DNA of 64,000 bases from Pseudonocardia sp. HH130630-07 (GCF_001698125.1 NZ_CP013854.1:2976001-3040000); one strand, 5' to 3'; shown: positions 48,343-57,767, counted from the first letter of the stretch. The notes: generated from the sequence alone by a model not told the origin. Numbers and translations: made by a program.

Positions 48343-49635
48343 GTGATGAGCTGGATGTGGGTACTGCTCGGGGTCGTCGTCGTCCTCGTGGTGGCCGGGC
48401 TCGCGGTGGCCAGGACGCGCGGCCGGACCCGGCGGGCCGGTGCGCCGGCCCCGGACCGGCTCGACACCGCGGGCGCGGTCGATCCGGCGGCCGCGGCCGC
48501 CGGGGCGCACACGCCGTCGCCGGACGCGGGGTACGACGGTCCGCGCGACGAGCACGCCCCCGGTGCGGACGACGGCTCCGCCACGGGGACCGGCGCGCAC
48601 GAGGACGACCCCGCGGGGACCGATGAGCGCACCGGGGCCACCACGGCGGCCGCCCGACGCGACGGGACCGACGCCGCCGCGGTCGCACCGGGGACCGGCG
48701 CGGACGATGCGGCCACCCTGCGGACCAGCGTGTACGACGCGGACACCGGTGGGACCGGAGTGCACGGGGCGGCCACCCCGGATGCGGGAGCGTACGACGC
48801 GGCCAGCTCGGGGGCCGGTGTGCCCGGCGTGGCGACCGCGGGGGCCGGTGCGGACGACGCGGCCACCACGGAGGCCGGTGAGCGTGCCGCGGGTGCGTCG
48901 ACCGGGCCGGGGGTGGCTGCCGGAGAACCTCCGGGCACCCCGGGTGTGGTCCCGGCCGGGGACATCGAGCCGGTCGCCGGAGACCCGGACGGCCCGGGGA
49001 CCGGTGCCACCGGCGTCGTCGAGGGGGCCCCTGCAGCGGTCCCCGGCGCCGGGGAGCCCGGGTCCGCCGATCCCGACGACCCGGGTCCGGGGAGCGCCGC
49101 AGAACCGCGACCGGCCGGTCCCGCCCCGGCGGAGCCGGTCGCGGACGCGCCCGTCCCGGCGATCCCGGAGCAGCAGAACGGCGAGGACGAGCGGCCCGGT
49201 CCGGCGGGACGTCACGCGCTGCCCGACGACGCCGAGCCCGCACCGCTGCCCGAGCTGACGCTGCCCGAGCAGACCGGCCCGCCCGAGCCACCCGAGCCGT
49301 TGCCGATCCCGTCCCGGCCGGCACCGCGGGCGCCGGCCAGCGGCGGGTCCGCGCTCTCGGCGCTGGACTCGCAGCTGATCGGGCCGACGGCGACGTCGGA
49401 CCCGTTGCCCGCGGGCGCCCGCCCCGGCCCGTACCTCGGGTCGATGCTCGCCCCGGAGGACGGCGCGGACCCGCCGGAGTCGTTCCGGGTCAAGGTGCAC
49501 ACCGGCTCCCGCCGGTTCCACACGCCGGACTCGCCGTACTACGTGCGGACGCGGGCCGACCTGTACTTCTCCGGTGCGCGGGAGGCGCGGGCCGCGGGGT
49601 TCATCGCCTGGAACGAGCACCCCGGGGCGCGCTGA
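48343..49635 (+). CDS. Membrane-anchored disordered protein with C-terminal sunset domain
   Basis: This 430-residue protein starts with one membrane helix (MSWMWVLLGVVVVLVVAGLAV). A low-complexity region of ~350 residues rich in Ala, Gly, Asp, Thr and Pro follows. The last ~50 residues form a compact domain, KVHTGSRRFHTPDSPYYVR then YFSGAREARAAGF, matching the small 'sunset' domain that often ends actinobacterial proteins. The role of the domain is unknown. The gene has normal codon bias and a GGAGG-like ribosome site. It ends at a strong hairpin. Confidence 0.75.
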   Translation: MMSWMWVLLGVVVVLVVAGLAVARTRGRTRRAGAPAPDRLDTAGAVDPAAAAAGAHTPSPDAGYDGPRDEHAPGADDGSATGTGAHEDDPAGTDERTGATTAAARRDGTDAAAVAPGTGADDAATLRTSVYDADTGGTGVHGAATPDAGAYDAASSGAGVPGVATAGAGADDAATTEAGERAAGASTGPGVAAGEPPGTPGVVPAGDIEPVAGDPDGPGTGATGVVEGAPAAVPGAGEPGSADPDDPGPGSAAEPRPAGPAPAEPVADAPVPAIPEQQNGEDERPGPAGRHALPDDAEPAPLPELTLPEQTGPPEPPEPLPIPSRPAPRAPASGGSALSALDSQLIGPTATSDPLPAGARPGPYLGSMLAPEDGADPPESFRVKVHTGSRRFHTPDSPYYVRTRADLYFSGAREARAAGFIAWNEHPGAR

Positions 49636-49644
49636 CCCCCCACG

Positions 49645-49688
49645 ACGACGACGGCTCCGGTACCCAGCGGTACCGGAGCCGTCGTCGT
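49645..49688. terminator. 20-base-pair perfect hairpin, bidirectional terminator
   Basis: Arms 49645-49664 and 49669-49688 are exact complements with a four-base loop, between the convergent sunset-domain gene and korB. Confidence 0.9.
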
Positions 49689-49703
49689 GGTGCGTGCGTG
49701 GAC

Positions 49704-50759
49704 CTACAGGATCGTCCAGGTGTCCCGGCCGTTGAGCAGGGCCTGCAGGTTCGCGGCCGGGTCGGCGTCCTTGGCGGCCTGCACCTGGGCGCGGGCCGCG
49801 TCGTCGTAGGTGGTGCGGTCGACGTCGCGGAACACCCCGGTGACCGTGTGGGTCAGGTCCTGGTCGGAGAGCCGGGACAGCGCGAACGCCAGCTCGTGGT
49901 CCGTCGCGTCGTGCACGACGATCTCGGACTCGTCGACCGAGGCCGCCTCGACCACCTTCAGGCCGAACCCGTTCCGGACCACGGCCTGCGAGCCGTCGGT
50001 CCCGAACCGGATCGGCTCGCCGTGGGTGATCGGGACCAGCCGGTTCTCGCTCTCGCCCTTGCGCAGGACGTCGAAGCTGCCGTCGTTGAAGATCGGGCAG
50101 TCCTGGAAGATCTCGACCAGCGCGGAGCCGCGGTGCTCGGCCGCGGCCTGCAGCACCGCCTTGAGGCTGTTGCGGTCGGAGTCCAGCGCCCGCCCGACGA
50201 ACGACGCCTCGGCGCCCAGCGCCAGCGAGATCGGGTTGAACGGGTGGTCCAGCGACCCCATCGGCGTCGACTTGGTGACCTTGCCGACCTCGCTCGTCGG
50301 GGAGTACTGCCCCTTGGTGAGACCGTAGATCCGGTTGTTGAACAGCAGGATCTTGATGTTCACGTTCCGGCGCAGCGCGTGGATCAGGTGGTTGCCGCCG
50401 ATGGACAGCGCGTCACCGTCCCCGGTGACGACCCACACCGACAGGTCCGGACGGCTGGTGGCCAGGCCGGTCGCGATCGTCGGCGCGCGGCCGTGGATCG
50501 AGTGCATCCCGTAGGTGTTGAGGTAGTACGGGAACCGCGAGCTGCAGCCGATGCCGGAGACGAAGACGGTGTTCTCCCGCCGGATCCCCAGCGTCGGCAG
50601 GAACTGGCGGACCGCGGCGAGCACGGCGTAGTCGCCGCAGCCGGGGCACCAGCGCACCTCCTGGTCGGAGGTGTAGTCCTTCGCGGTCTGCTTGGCGTCG
50701 GTGGTGGGGACGCCGTCCAGCCCGCCGATCGACGGCAGGCCGAGATCGGTGGCGGTCAT
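49704..50759 (-). CDS. korB: 2-Oxoacid:ferredoxin oxidoreductase beta subunit
   Basis: This 351-residue ThDP/Fe-S subunit oxidises 2-oxoglutarate (or a related oxoacid) to its CoA ester with reduction of ferredoxin. ThDP/Mg site: VVTGDGDALSIGGNHLIHAL. Cluster cysteines are in RWCPGCGDYAVL, SGIGCSSRFPYYL and QDCPIFNDG. It is an oxygen-tolerant actinobacterial KorAB type. ATG 50759 overlaps the korA stop by 4 bases. Confidence 0.94.
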   Translation of the reverse strand: MTATDLGLPSIGGLDGVPTTDAKQTAKDYTSDQEVRWCPGCGDYAVLAAVRQFLPTLGIRRENTVFVSGIGCSSRFPYYLNTYGMHSIHGRAPTIATGLATSRPDLSVWVVTGDGDALSIGGNHLIHALRRNVNIKILLFNNRIYGLTKGQYSPTSEVGKVTKSTPMGSLDHPFNPISLALGAEASFVGRALDSDRNSLKAVLQAAAEHRGSALVEIFQDCPIFNDGSFDVLRKGESENRLVPITHGEPIRFGTDGSQAVVRNGFGLKVVEAASVDESEIVVHDATDHELAFALSRLSDQDLTHTVTGVFRDVDRTTYDDAARAQVQAAKDADPAANLQALLNGRDTWTIL

Positions 50760-52687
50760 GCCTGCGCTCCAGTGGTCGCGGCGGTGGCGGATTCGGGGTG
50801 CGAACCGGTGAGGTAGTCCAGGAACACGTCCTGCAGCTCCTCGGCGCCGAACGGCAGTCCGGCGACCTTGGTGTGGCTCTTGACGTCGACCAGGTGCTCG
50901 GCCCGCAGCAGCATCGCCAGCTGCCCCAGGTTCATCTCCGGGCACAGCACCGTGTCGTACCCGGCCAACACCTCGCCGAGGTTGGCCGGCATCGGGTTGA
51001 GGTTGCGCAGGTGCACGGTCGCGATCGAGTGGCCGAGCTTGCGCACCCGGCGGGCCGCGGCGTTGATCGGGCCGTAGGTCGAGCCCCAGCCGACGACGAG
51101 CACGCCGGCGTCGCCGTCGGGGTCGTCGACCGCGACGTCCGGCACCTCGATGCCGTCGATCTTGGCCTGGCGCAGCCGCACCATCCGGTCGTGGTTGTCC
51201 GGGTCGTAGGAGATCGAGCCCCGGCCGTCGGCCTTCTCCAGGCCGCCGACCCGGTGCTCCAGCCCGGCGGTGCCCGGGATGGCCCACGGCCGGGCCAGCG
51301 TCTCCGGGTCCCGCAGGTAGGGCCAGAACTCGCCGGAGCCGTCCGGCGCGTTCGGCTCGGTCGCGAACCCGGGGTCCACGGTCGGCAGCGACGCGACGTC
51401 CGGGACCTTCCACGGCTCGGACCCGTTGGCCAGCGCCCCGTCGGACAGCAGCATCACCGGCGTCCGGTAGCGCACGGCGATCGCCGCGGCCTCGACGGCG
51501 GCGCCGAAGCAGTCACCCGGGGTGCACGGCGCGATCACCGGGAGCGGGGCCTCGCCGTTGCGGCCGTGCAGGGCCTGTAGCAGGTCGGCCTGCTCGGTCT
51601 TGGTCGGCAGCCCGGTCGACGGCCCGCCGCGCTGCACGTCGATCACCAGCAGCGGCAGCTCCAGCGCCACCGCGAGGCCGACGGTCTCGGCCTTGAGCGC
51701 GACACCGGGCCCGGACGTCGTCGTGACGCCGAGGGCCCCGCCGAAGCTGGCCCCCAGCGCGGCGCCGACGCCGGAGATCTCGTCCTCGGCCTGGAAGGTG
51801 GTCACGCCGAAGGACTTGTGCTTGGACAGCTCGTGCAGGATGTCCGACGCCGGGGTGATCGGGTAGGTCCCCAGGAACACCGGCAGGCTCGTGGTGCGCC
51901 CGGCGGCGATGATCCCGTAGGCCAGCGCGACGTTGCCGGTGATCTGCCGGTAGGTGCCCGGGTCCAGCCGGGCCGGGGCGACCTCGTAGGTCACCGCGAA
52001 CGCCTCGGTCGTCTCGCCGTAGGCGTGCCCGGCGCGGAAGGCCAGGATGTTCGCCTCGGCGATGTCCGGCTTCTTCGCGAACTTCTCGCGCAGGAACCGC
52101 TCGGTCGACTCCGACGGGCGGTGGTACATCCAGGACAGCAGCCCGAGCGCGAACATGTTCTTCGCCCGCTCGGCGTCCTTCTTGGACAGCCCGGTCTCCT
52201 CGAGCGCGCCCCGGGTCAGGGTCGCCATCGCGACCCCGTGCACGGCGTACGCGTCGAGCGAGTCGTCCTCCAGCGGGTTCGCCTCGTACCCGACCTTGGT
52301 CAGGTTCCGCTTGGTGAACTCGTCGGTGTTGACGATCAGCACCCCGCCGTGCGGCAGGTCGCCGATGTTGGCCTTGAGCGCCGCCGGGTTCATCGCCACC
52401 AGGACGTCCGGGCGGTCACCCGGAGTGAGGATGTCGTAGTTCGCGAAGTGCAGCTGGAACGACGAGACCCCCGGCAGGGTCCCGGCGGGCGCCCGGATCT
52501 CGGCCGGGAAGTTGGGCAGCGTCGACAGGTCGTTGCCGAAGTTCGCGGTCTCCGAGGTGAACCGGTCGCCGGTGAGCTGCATACCGTCACCGGAGTCACC
52601 CGCGAAGCGGATCACCACCCGGTCGCGCTGGACGACCTGTGCGTCGTCGGGGCTCTGGGCCCCGACAGAGGTGTCGCTGGTGGTCAT
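50756..52687 (-). CDS. korA: 2-Oxoacid:ferredoxin oxidoreductase alpha subunit (gamma-alpha fusion)
   Basis: This is a 643-residue fusion. Residues ~20-210 are the gamma domain (RFAGDSGDGMQLTGDRF near the start). From ~240 comes the alpha domain, with GTYPITPASDILHELSKHKSF and the sequence GVATTTSGPGVALKAE-like TTTSGPGVALKAETVGLAV. With KorB it forms the complex that can feed ferredoxin from the oxidative TCA step. The promoter must lie in 52688-52817, which includes a GGTTAACC palindrome. Confidence 0.94.
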   Translation of the reverse strand: MTTSDTSVGAQSPDDAQVVQRDRVVIRFAGDSGDGMQLTGDRFTSETANFGNDLSTLPNFPAEIRAPAGTLPGVSSFQLHFANYDILTPGDRPDVLVAMNPAALKANIGDLPHGGVLIVNTDEFTKRNLTKVGYEANPLEDDSLDAYAVHGVAMATLTRGALEETGLSKKDAERAKNMFALGLLSWMYHRPSESTERFLREKFAKKPDIAEANILAFRAGHAYGETTEAFAVTYEVAPARLDPGTYRQITGNVALAYGIIAAGRTTSLPVFLGTYPITPASDILHELSKHKSFGVTTFQAEDEISGVGAALGASFGGALGVTTTSGPGVALKAETVGLAVALELPLLVIDVQRGGPSTGLPTKTEQADLLQALHGRNGEAPLPVIAPCTPGDCFGAAVEAAAIAVRYRTPVMLLSDGALANGSEPWKVPDVASLPTVDPGFATEPNAPDGSGEFWPYLRDPETLARPWAIPGTAGLEHRVGGLEKADGRGSISYDPDNHDRMVRLRQAKIDGIEVPDVAVDDPDGDAGVLVVGWGSTYGPINAAARRVRKLGHSIATVHLRNLNPMPANLGEVLAGYDTVLCPEMNLGQLAMLLRAEHLVDVKSHTKVAGLPFGAEELQDVFLDYLTGSHPESATAATTGAQA

Positions 52688-52817
52688 GGGCAGATCGGCC
52701 CCCGGTTCCGTCGAACGTGCGGTGCTGCATCGAGGTTAACCGTCTGTTCGCAAGGGTGTCTCCCGGCCCGGTCGGACATCACAGGCCCGATCCGGCCGGT
52801 GTGAGCAGTGGCGATGC

Positions 52818-53579
52818 TCACGTCGAGCTGATCCGCTGCCGCAGGGCGGCGACACGCTCCGTGAACGCCGCGGAGTGCACGCTCTCGGCCTGTGCGCGGA
52901 CCTCGACGTCGGTGGCGTCGGCGTGCGCGTGCAGCCGCGCGGTGATCCGCATCGTCTCCTTCGTCGTGGTGACGAGATCGCGCGGCGCGGCGGCGGCCCG
53001 GGCGGCGAGCTCCTGGGCACCGGCCCGCAGCGCCTCGTCGCTGTCGTAGGCCCGCCAGGCGAGCCCGACCCGTTCGGCCTCCCGGGCGTCGAGGACGTCA
53101 CCGAACAGCGTCATCGCCGCGGCACCCTGGGCGCCGAGCGCGCGGTGCGCCATCCAGGTGAAACCCCCGCCGGGGTGCAGCCCGAGCTGCATGAAGCGCA
53201 CGTCGAACCGTGCCGACGGGCCGGCGAGACGGACGTCGCAGGCGAGCGCGAGGTTGATCCCGGCACCGACGGCGGCCCCGTTGACCGCGGCCAGGGTCGG
53301 CAGCGGTGACGAGGCGACGGCGAGGAAGCCGGAGTACACCCGGCGCAGCGTGTCCGGGTCGGCCTCCTGCAGCTCGGCGAGGTCCCCACCGGCGCAGAAC
53401 GCCGGCGGTTCCCCGGTGAGGACGATGGCGCCCACGTCCCCGTCGGCGTTCGCGGCCTGCACCGCGTCGACGAGCTTCGCGGAGAGCTCCAGGTTGAGTG
53501 CGTTGCGACGGGCCGGGTTCGACACGGTCAGCACCGCGACGCCGTCGTTGATGTCGGTCCGGACCTCGATGTCGGCCAT
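52818..53579 (-). CDS. Enoyl-CoA hydratase/isomerase family protein
   Basis: This is a 253-residue crotonase. The first oxyanion loop is PPAFCAGGDLAELQ, the second AVNGAAVGAGINLALACDV. One catalytic position usually held by Glu in true hydratases lies in FMQLGLHPGGGFTWM, where only HPGG is visible, so isomerase or another reaction is possible. Its ATG at 53579 fits the usual family start. Divergent from htpX. Confidence 0.88.
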   Translation of the reverse strand: MADIEVRTDINDGVAVLTVSNPARRNALNLELSAKLVDAVQAANADGDVGAIVLTGEPPAFCAGGDLAELQEADPDTLRRVYSGFLAVASSPLPTLAAVNGAAVGAGINLALACDVRLAGPSARFDVRFMQLGLHPGGGFTWMAHRALGAQGAAAMTLFGDVLDAREAERVGLAWRAYDSDEALRAGAQELAARAAAAPRDLVTTTKETMRITARLHAHADATDVEVRAQAESVHSAAFTERVAALRQRISST

Positions 53580-53711
53580 GCCCCGATCATCCACGCCGGG
53601 CGGGGCCGGGTCACGCTGCCGGGACGCGGCTGGATCACACCGTGGAACGCTGCGCCCGGTTCGTCCGTTCAACCGGTGGGCCCACGGAGATCGCACGGAG
53701 GGTGAGGGTGG

Positions 53712-54569
53712 GTGCACAGTCACATGAACGGTCTGAAGACGGCCGTGCTGCTCGGCGCCATGAGCGCCCTGATCATCGCCATCGGCGGGATGATCGGCAG
53801 CCGCACCGGGCTGGTGCTCGCGGTGGTCGTCGCGCTCGGCATGAACGGCTGGGCCTACTTCAACTCGGCGAAGCTGGCGCTGCGCTCGATGCACGCCCAG
53901 CCGGTCACCGAGGCGGAGTACCCGCAGCTGTTCCGCACGGTCCGCGAGCTGAGCCAGCGGGCCCGGCAGCCGATGCCGGCGCTGTACATCAGCCCGACCG
54001 ACGCGCCGAACGCGTTCGCGACCGGCCGGAACCCGCGCAACGCCGCGGTCTGCGTCACGACCGGTCTCATGCAGCTGCTCGACGAGCGCGAGCTGCGCGC
54101 CGTGCTCGGGCACGAGCTCAGCCACGTCTACAACCGGGACATCCTCATCTCCTCGGTCGCCGGGGCGATGGCGTCCGCCGTCTCGTTCATCGCCAACATG
54201 GCCATGTTCAGCTCGCTGTTCGGCGGCGGCGACGAGGACCGGCCGAACCCGATCGCGATCATCCTGGTGGCGGTGCTCGGGCCGGTCGCGGCCGGCGTCG
54301 TGCAGATGGCGGTGAGCCGGTCGCGGGAGTACCAGGCCGACGCGTCCGGGGCCGAGCTGACCGGGGACCCGCTGGCGCTGGCGTCGGCGCTGCACAAGCT
54401 GAAGTTCGGCACCGCGGCCGCGCCGCTGCCGCCGGACCCGCGGCTGACCGCGCAGTCGCACCTGATGATCGCCAACCCGTTCCGGCCCGGTGAGCGGATG
54501 GCGCGGTGGTTCACCACGCACCCGCCGATCGAGGACCGGATCGCCCGCCTGCAGGCGATGGCCCGCTGA
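53712..54569 (+). CDS. htpX: Membrane zinc metalloprotease HtpX
   Basis: This 285-residue M48 protease degrades damaged membrane proteins. The zinc motif [13 protein letters not shown] lies near residue 133 and the third ligand is in [13 protein letters not shown] (~200). Two hydrophobic helices are near the N-terminus and two around residue 150-200. The GTG start gives [10 protein letters not shown], resembling mycobacterial HtpX; ATG 53724 is the alternative. Confidence 0.96.
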   Translation: MHSHMNGLKTAVLLGAMSALIIAIGGMIGSRTGLVLAVVVALGMNGWAYFNSAKLALRSMHAQPVTEAEYPQLFRTVRELSQRARQPMPALYISPTDAPNAFATGRNPRNAAVCVTTGLMQLLDERELRAVLGHELSHVYNRDILISSVAGAMASAVSFIANMAMFSSLFGGGDEDRPNPIAIILVAVLGPVAAGVVQMAVSRSREYQADASGAELTGDPLALASALHKLKFGTAAAPLPPDPRLTAQSHLMIANPFRPGERMARWFTTHPPIEDRIARLQAMAR

Positions 54570-54673
54570 CCGGCGTCGCTCAGGTCGCGAATTCGTAACG
54601 ATCAGGGCGCGCCGGGCGATGGACCGGGGGCAGCAGAGCTCCCCCTGCGCACGCGATCCGAGAAGAGAGCCCG

Positions 54674-55093
54674 ATGAGCGAGACCCCGCCCCAGAAGCGC
54701 CGGCACGCGTTGTCGGACACCGGGCCGTCGGCCGTGGCGTGGCCGAGCGTGCCCGAGCAGCAGTCCGCCCCGGACCCGCACCGTCCGGCCCCGGTCGCGT
54801 CCTTCGAGGACGCGCCGACCCAGGTGCTGCCGATGATCCCGCGTCAGCGGACCGGCCGGTCCGGTCCGCCGCCGGTGGCCCGGCGTCCGGAGCCGCTGCG
54901 TCCCGCGCCCGCACCGGTCACCCGGCCACCGGGCGGGCTGCGCCTCCCGGAACTCCCGCAGTCGGTCCGGCCGGTGCTGCCCGCCGTGCTCGGCGCGGCG
55001 ACCGCCCTGGTCCTGGCGCTCGGGGTGGTCGCCGGGGTGAACGGGGCGCCCGCTCCCGCACCGGCCCCGCCCGCGCCCGCAGCCACCCCCTGA
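54674..55093 (+). CDS. Proline-rich protein with C-terminal membrane helix (139 aa)
   Basis: The first ~100 residues are hydrophilic and Pro/Arg-rich (a disordered cytoplasmic tail). One helix follows (VLPAVLGAATALVLALGVVAGV), then a short Ala/Pro outer end. There is no recognised family. AAGAGAG upstream of the ATG is a fair ribosome site. It may be a divisome- or envelope-associated accessory protein, but this is speculation. Convergent with the TetR gene, 10 bases apart. Confidence 0.65.
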   Translation: MSETPPQKRRHALSDTGPSAVAWPSVPEQQSAPDPHRPAPVASFEDAPTQVLPMIPRQRTGRSGPPPVARRPEPLRPAPAPVTRPPGGLRLPELPQSVRPVLPAVLGAATALVLALGVVAGVNGAPAPAPAPPAPAATP

Positions 55094-55103
55094 CCCGGCC
55101 GGA

Positions 55104-55673
55104 TCACCCGTCGAGCAGGCGGGCGATCTCGCGCACCCGCTGCCGCTGCCGGTCGGCCGGGGCCGGTGCGTGGTGCAGCAGCCCGTCGACGGCGTGCACG
55201 ACGGTCCGCGCCAGGTCCTCCGGATCGGCCGCCCCGGGACGGCGCCCGAGGTGGAAGGCGACCTCCCGCACGCACGACTCGCGCAGCGCGTCGACGGTCG
55301 CCGTGCCGTCGGCCGTGCGGGTGGCGAACCGGGCGAACAGTGCGTGCAGGTGCGGGTGGTCGGCGTGCAGTGTGACGACGATGTCCGCGATCCGCAGTAC
55401 GGCCGCCACCGGGTCGGGTGGCGTCGCCCGCAGCTCGGCGAACGTCTCCCGGAGCACCGTCGCGGTGTGGGCCACGTGCCGGGCGACGAGCGCGTCGAGC
55501 AGCGCCCGCTTGTCCGGGAAGTACTGGTACACCGAGCCGACCGACACCCCGGCGCGCTCCGCGATCCGGTTCGTCGTCGCCGACATGCCCTCGCGCCGGA
55601 AGATCTGAGCAGCCGCCGTCAGGATGATCTCCACGGTCTCCCGGGACCGGGCCTGACGTGGCGTTCTGCGCAT
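55104..55673 (-). CDS. TetR-family transcriptional regulator
   Basis: This 189-residue protein has an N-terminal helix-turn-helix (ILTAAAQIFRREGMSATTNR, then IAERAGVSVGSVYQYFPDKR) typical of TetR. The C-terminal ligand domain is variable. It is divergent from the membrane protease gene at 55744 and may control it; the 70-base gap holds both promoters. Confidence 0.93.
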   Translation of the reverse strand: MRRTPRQARSRETVEIILTAAAQIFRREGMSATTNRIAERAGVSVGSVYQYFPDKRALLDALVARHVAHTATVLRETFAELRATPPDPVAAVLRIADIVVTLHADHPHLHALFARFATRTADGTATVDALRESCVREVAFHLGRRPGAADPEDLARTVVHAVDGLLHHAPAPADRQRQRVREIARLLDG

Positions 55674-55743
55674 CCGTCCCGCTCCTTGCCAGGCCGCCGT
55701 ACGCGAGTTGTCGACGGCCCCATCCGACCACGACGCTGAGCCG

Positions 55744-56489
55744 GTGACCAGCGTCTTCCTCGTCGACTACCCGCTGCGCCTGCTGCCCGGGACGCTCGTG
55801 CTGGGCGCGTTGTTCGTGGTGCTCGGCCGGGCGGCGACGCCGCTGCGCATCGCCGTCCTGGTGCTGGGGTTCGTCCTGGTGCGCGACGCCATGACCCCGC
55901 TCGGGCTGTGGACGATGGGCGTGGCGCCGGTCGGGGTGCCCTGGCTGCGCTTCGCGCCGGACCCGGTCGTGCTCGTGGGGCTGGGGCTCGCGGGGGCGGC
56001 CGGGGCGCTCGCCGTCGCGTCCGGCCCGCGGGACCTGCGGGGTCTCGTCGTGTGGGGCGGCTCGGGCCACGGGCGCTGTTGACCGCACTCGGGGCGGCCG
56101 CGGCCCTGCTGGTCCCGATGCTCGGGCTGCTCCGCGGCGTCCCGCTCGACGAGCGTGGCGGGGCCGTGGCCACGGCGCTGCTCCCGGCACTGGTGGTCGT
56201 CGCGTTCGGCGGGAACCTGCTGGAGGAGGTGCTGTTCCGCGGGCTGGTGCAGGGGCACCTGGAACGGACGGCCGGGCTCGGCCCGGTGCGGACGGTGCTC
56301 GGCTCCGGCCTGTTCTTCGCGGCGGGGCACGTGTTCCTGGCGACGACCGTGACCGGCCTGGGCCGGCCGGTGCTGGCGTTCACCCTCGCGGAGGGGCTGC
56401 TGTGTGCCTGGGTGCGGCTGCGGCACGGCGTGCTCGCCGCGACCGTGACGCACGCGACGGTGATCCTCGTCCTGGCGTCCGGGATCTGA
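55744..56489 (+). pseudogene. CPBP-family intramembrane metalloprotease, one frameshift
   Basis: The gene starts at GTG 55744 and reads through three membrane helices to about 56040. It then needs a -1 shift (one base missing) somewhere around 56040-56075; the first frame stops at 56082. The second frame continues to 56489 with the full catalytic set of the family: NLLEEVLFRGLVQGHLE (EExxxR), FFAAGHVF and THATVI. All parts are otherwise intact, so the break is recent, a sequencing error, or a programmed shift. No obvious slippery heptamer is seen. Confidence 0.8.
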
Positions 56490-56825
56490 GCCGGTGGTCC
56501 GGGGGCCGGGCCCGGCCCCCGGAACCGCTCAGCGGTAGTTGGTGAACTGCGTCCGGCCAGGGCAAACGCGAACTGTCTTGCCCCTACCTGTCGTTTCATG
56601 CCATCGAGTGTCGGCGGGTTACGGACTCGATCGGCCGAGGTTTGTACCCGATCTGTACCGGCTGTGGCTACTGAGCCCCTGCCACTAAGCTGACACCGAC
56701 AACTCCATCGCGTCGCGCGCGGTCTGGGTCCGGCTGCCGGTTCGAGTCCGGCTTCGGGCACGGCGTCCACCTCGCTCTGTCAACGCTCCTTCTTGAACCG
56801 TCCCGGCTTCTCTGCCGCTCCGTTG
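56490..56825. other. Non-coding scar between core chromosome and mobile region
   Basis: About 335 bases without a gene, less GC-rich than the core to the left, containing the tRNA-like 3' fragment. It looks like leftover sequence from an earlier insertion. Confidence 0.5.
56736..56760 (+). other. 3' fragment of a tRNA-like sequence
   Basis: GCCGG-TTCGAGT-CCGGC forms a canonical T arm, directly followed by seven bases (TTCGGGC) and a discriminator A where the acceptor strand should be. No matching 5' acceptor (GCCCGAA), D arm or anticodon arm is found upstream, so this is a remnant, typical of an integration site. Confidence 0.5.
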
Positions 56826-56837
56826 TGAGCAGGCTGA

Positions 56838-57760
56838 GAGCGTGTTTGAGAAGGGTCGGCGTGTCTGCGCTGGATGCGTCCGGGTGTGGTCCATCGTGGA
56901 GGAGTGGCTCGGCGTAGGCGGCGGTACCCCTCGGACACCAGCGATGAGCAGTGGGCGTTGATCGAGCCGCTGCTGCCAGCGGCGGGGGCGGGAGGCCGGC
57001 CGGAGAAGCACGCGCGCCGTGATGTGGTGGATGCGATCCTCTACGTCGTGCGCGCCGGGTGCGCGTGGCGGGCTCTACCAGTGGATTTCCCGCCGTGGCA
57101 GACGGTGTACTGGTACTTCAACCGGTGGGAGCAGCAGAGGGTCACCGAGCAGATCCTCCCGATCGTGCGCCGTCAGCTACGCGCTGATGAGGGCCGCGAC
57201 CCCGAACCCAGCGCGGGGATCATCGACTCGCAGTCGGTGAGGGGCGCTGACACGGTCGGGCGGGACACCCGCGGCTATGACGCCGGGAAGAAGATCAACG
57301 GTCGGAAGCGGTTCATCGTGACCGACACCCTCGGCCTGCTGCTGACCACGATGGTGTGCTCGGCGTCGGTGCAGGACCGCGATGGCGCCAAGTCGATCCT
57401 GCTCGACCTCTACCTGCGCACGAGGGTGCGGTTCGTCTACGCCGACGCCGGGTTCGCCGGGCGCCTGCTGGACTGGGCGACCACGATCCTGCACACCAGC
57501 GTCGAGATCGTGCGCAAACCGCCTGAGCAGCGCGGATTCGCCGTCCTCCCGCGGCGGTGGGTGGTCGAGCGGACCCTGGCCTGGGTCACCGCACACCGCC
57601 GCCTGGCCCGCGACTACGAACGCCACCCCGCAGTGTCCGAGGCCATGATCCGCTGGGCGGCGATCAACACCATCACCCGCCGCATCGCCCGTGGCGAACC
57701 CGCCCGACGCCAGCAGAAGTACGTAGTCACACCCTCAACATGATCTTCTCAAACACTCTC
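56838..57760 (+). mobile_element. IS5-family (IS427-like) insertion sequence
   Basis: Imperfect terminal inverted repeats GAGCGTGTTTGAGAAG and its complement (15 of 16 bases) bound a single transposase gene. TGA is duplicated at both ends within CTGAG, the CTNAG-type target expected for this group. Length 923 bases. Confidence 0.8.
56874..57743 (+). CDS. IS5-family transposase
   Basis: This 289-residue DDE transposase appears intact. It has an N-terminal DUF4096-like DNA-binding region (YPSDTSDEQWALIEPLLP ... GGRPEKHARR). The catalytic residues are Asp in GIIDSQSVRG, Asp in VYADAGFAG, and Glu in WVVERTLAW. Its inverted repeats are intact too, so the element may still be active. The similarity begins near residue 18, so the true start may be slightly downstream. 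Confidence 0.92.
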   Translation: MRPGVVHRGGVARRRRRYPSDTSDEQWALIEPLLPAAGAGGRPEKHARRDVVDAILYVVRAGCAWRALPVDFPPWQTVYWYFNRWEQQRVTEQILPIVRRQLRADEGRDPEPSAGIIDSQSVRGADTVGRDTRGYDAGKKINGRKRFIVTDTLGLLLTTMVCSASVQDRDGAKSILLDLYLRTRVRFVYADAGFAGRLLDWATTILHTSVEIVRKPPEQRGFAVLPRRWVVERTLAWVTAHRRLARDYERHPAVSEAMIRWAAINTITRRIARGEPARRQQKYVVTPST

Positions 57761-57767
57761 TGAGAGG

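Noticed and set aside
56030..56085. Programmed -1 frameshift in the CPBP gene
   Set aside because: No convincing slippery heptamer or downstream structure was seen, and the family is normally encoded in one frame. Left as an open possibility only.
56675..56760. A complete tRNA gene ending at 56760
   Set aside because: The T arm is good, but the only candidate 5' acceptor (GCCCCTG) mismatches at two or more positions and no D or anticodon arm can be drawn. Kept as a fragment only.
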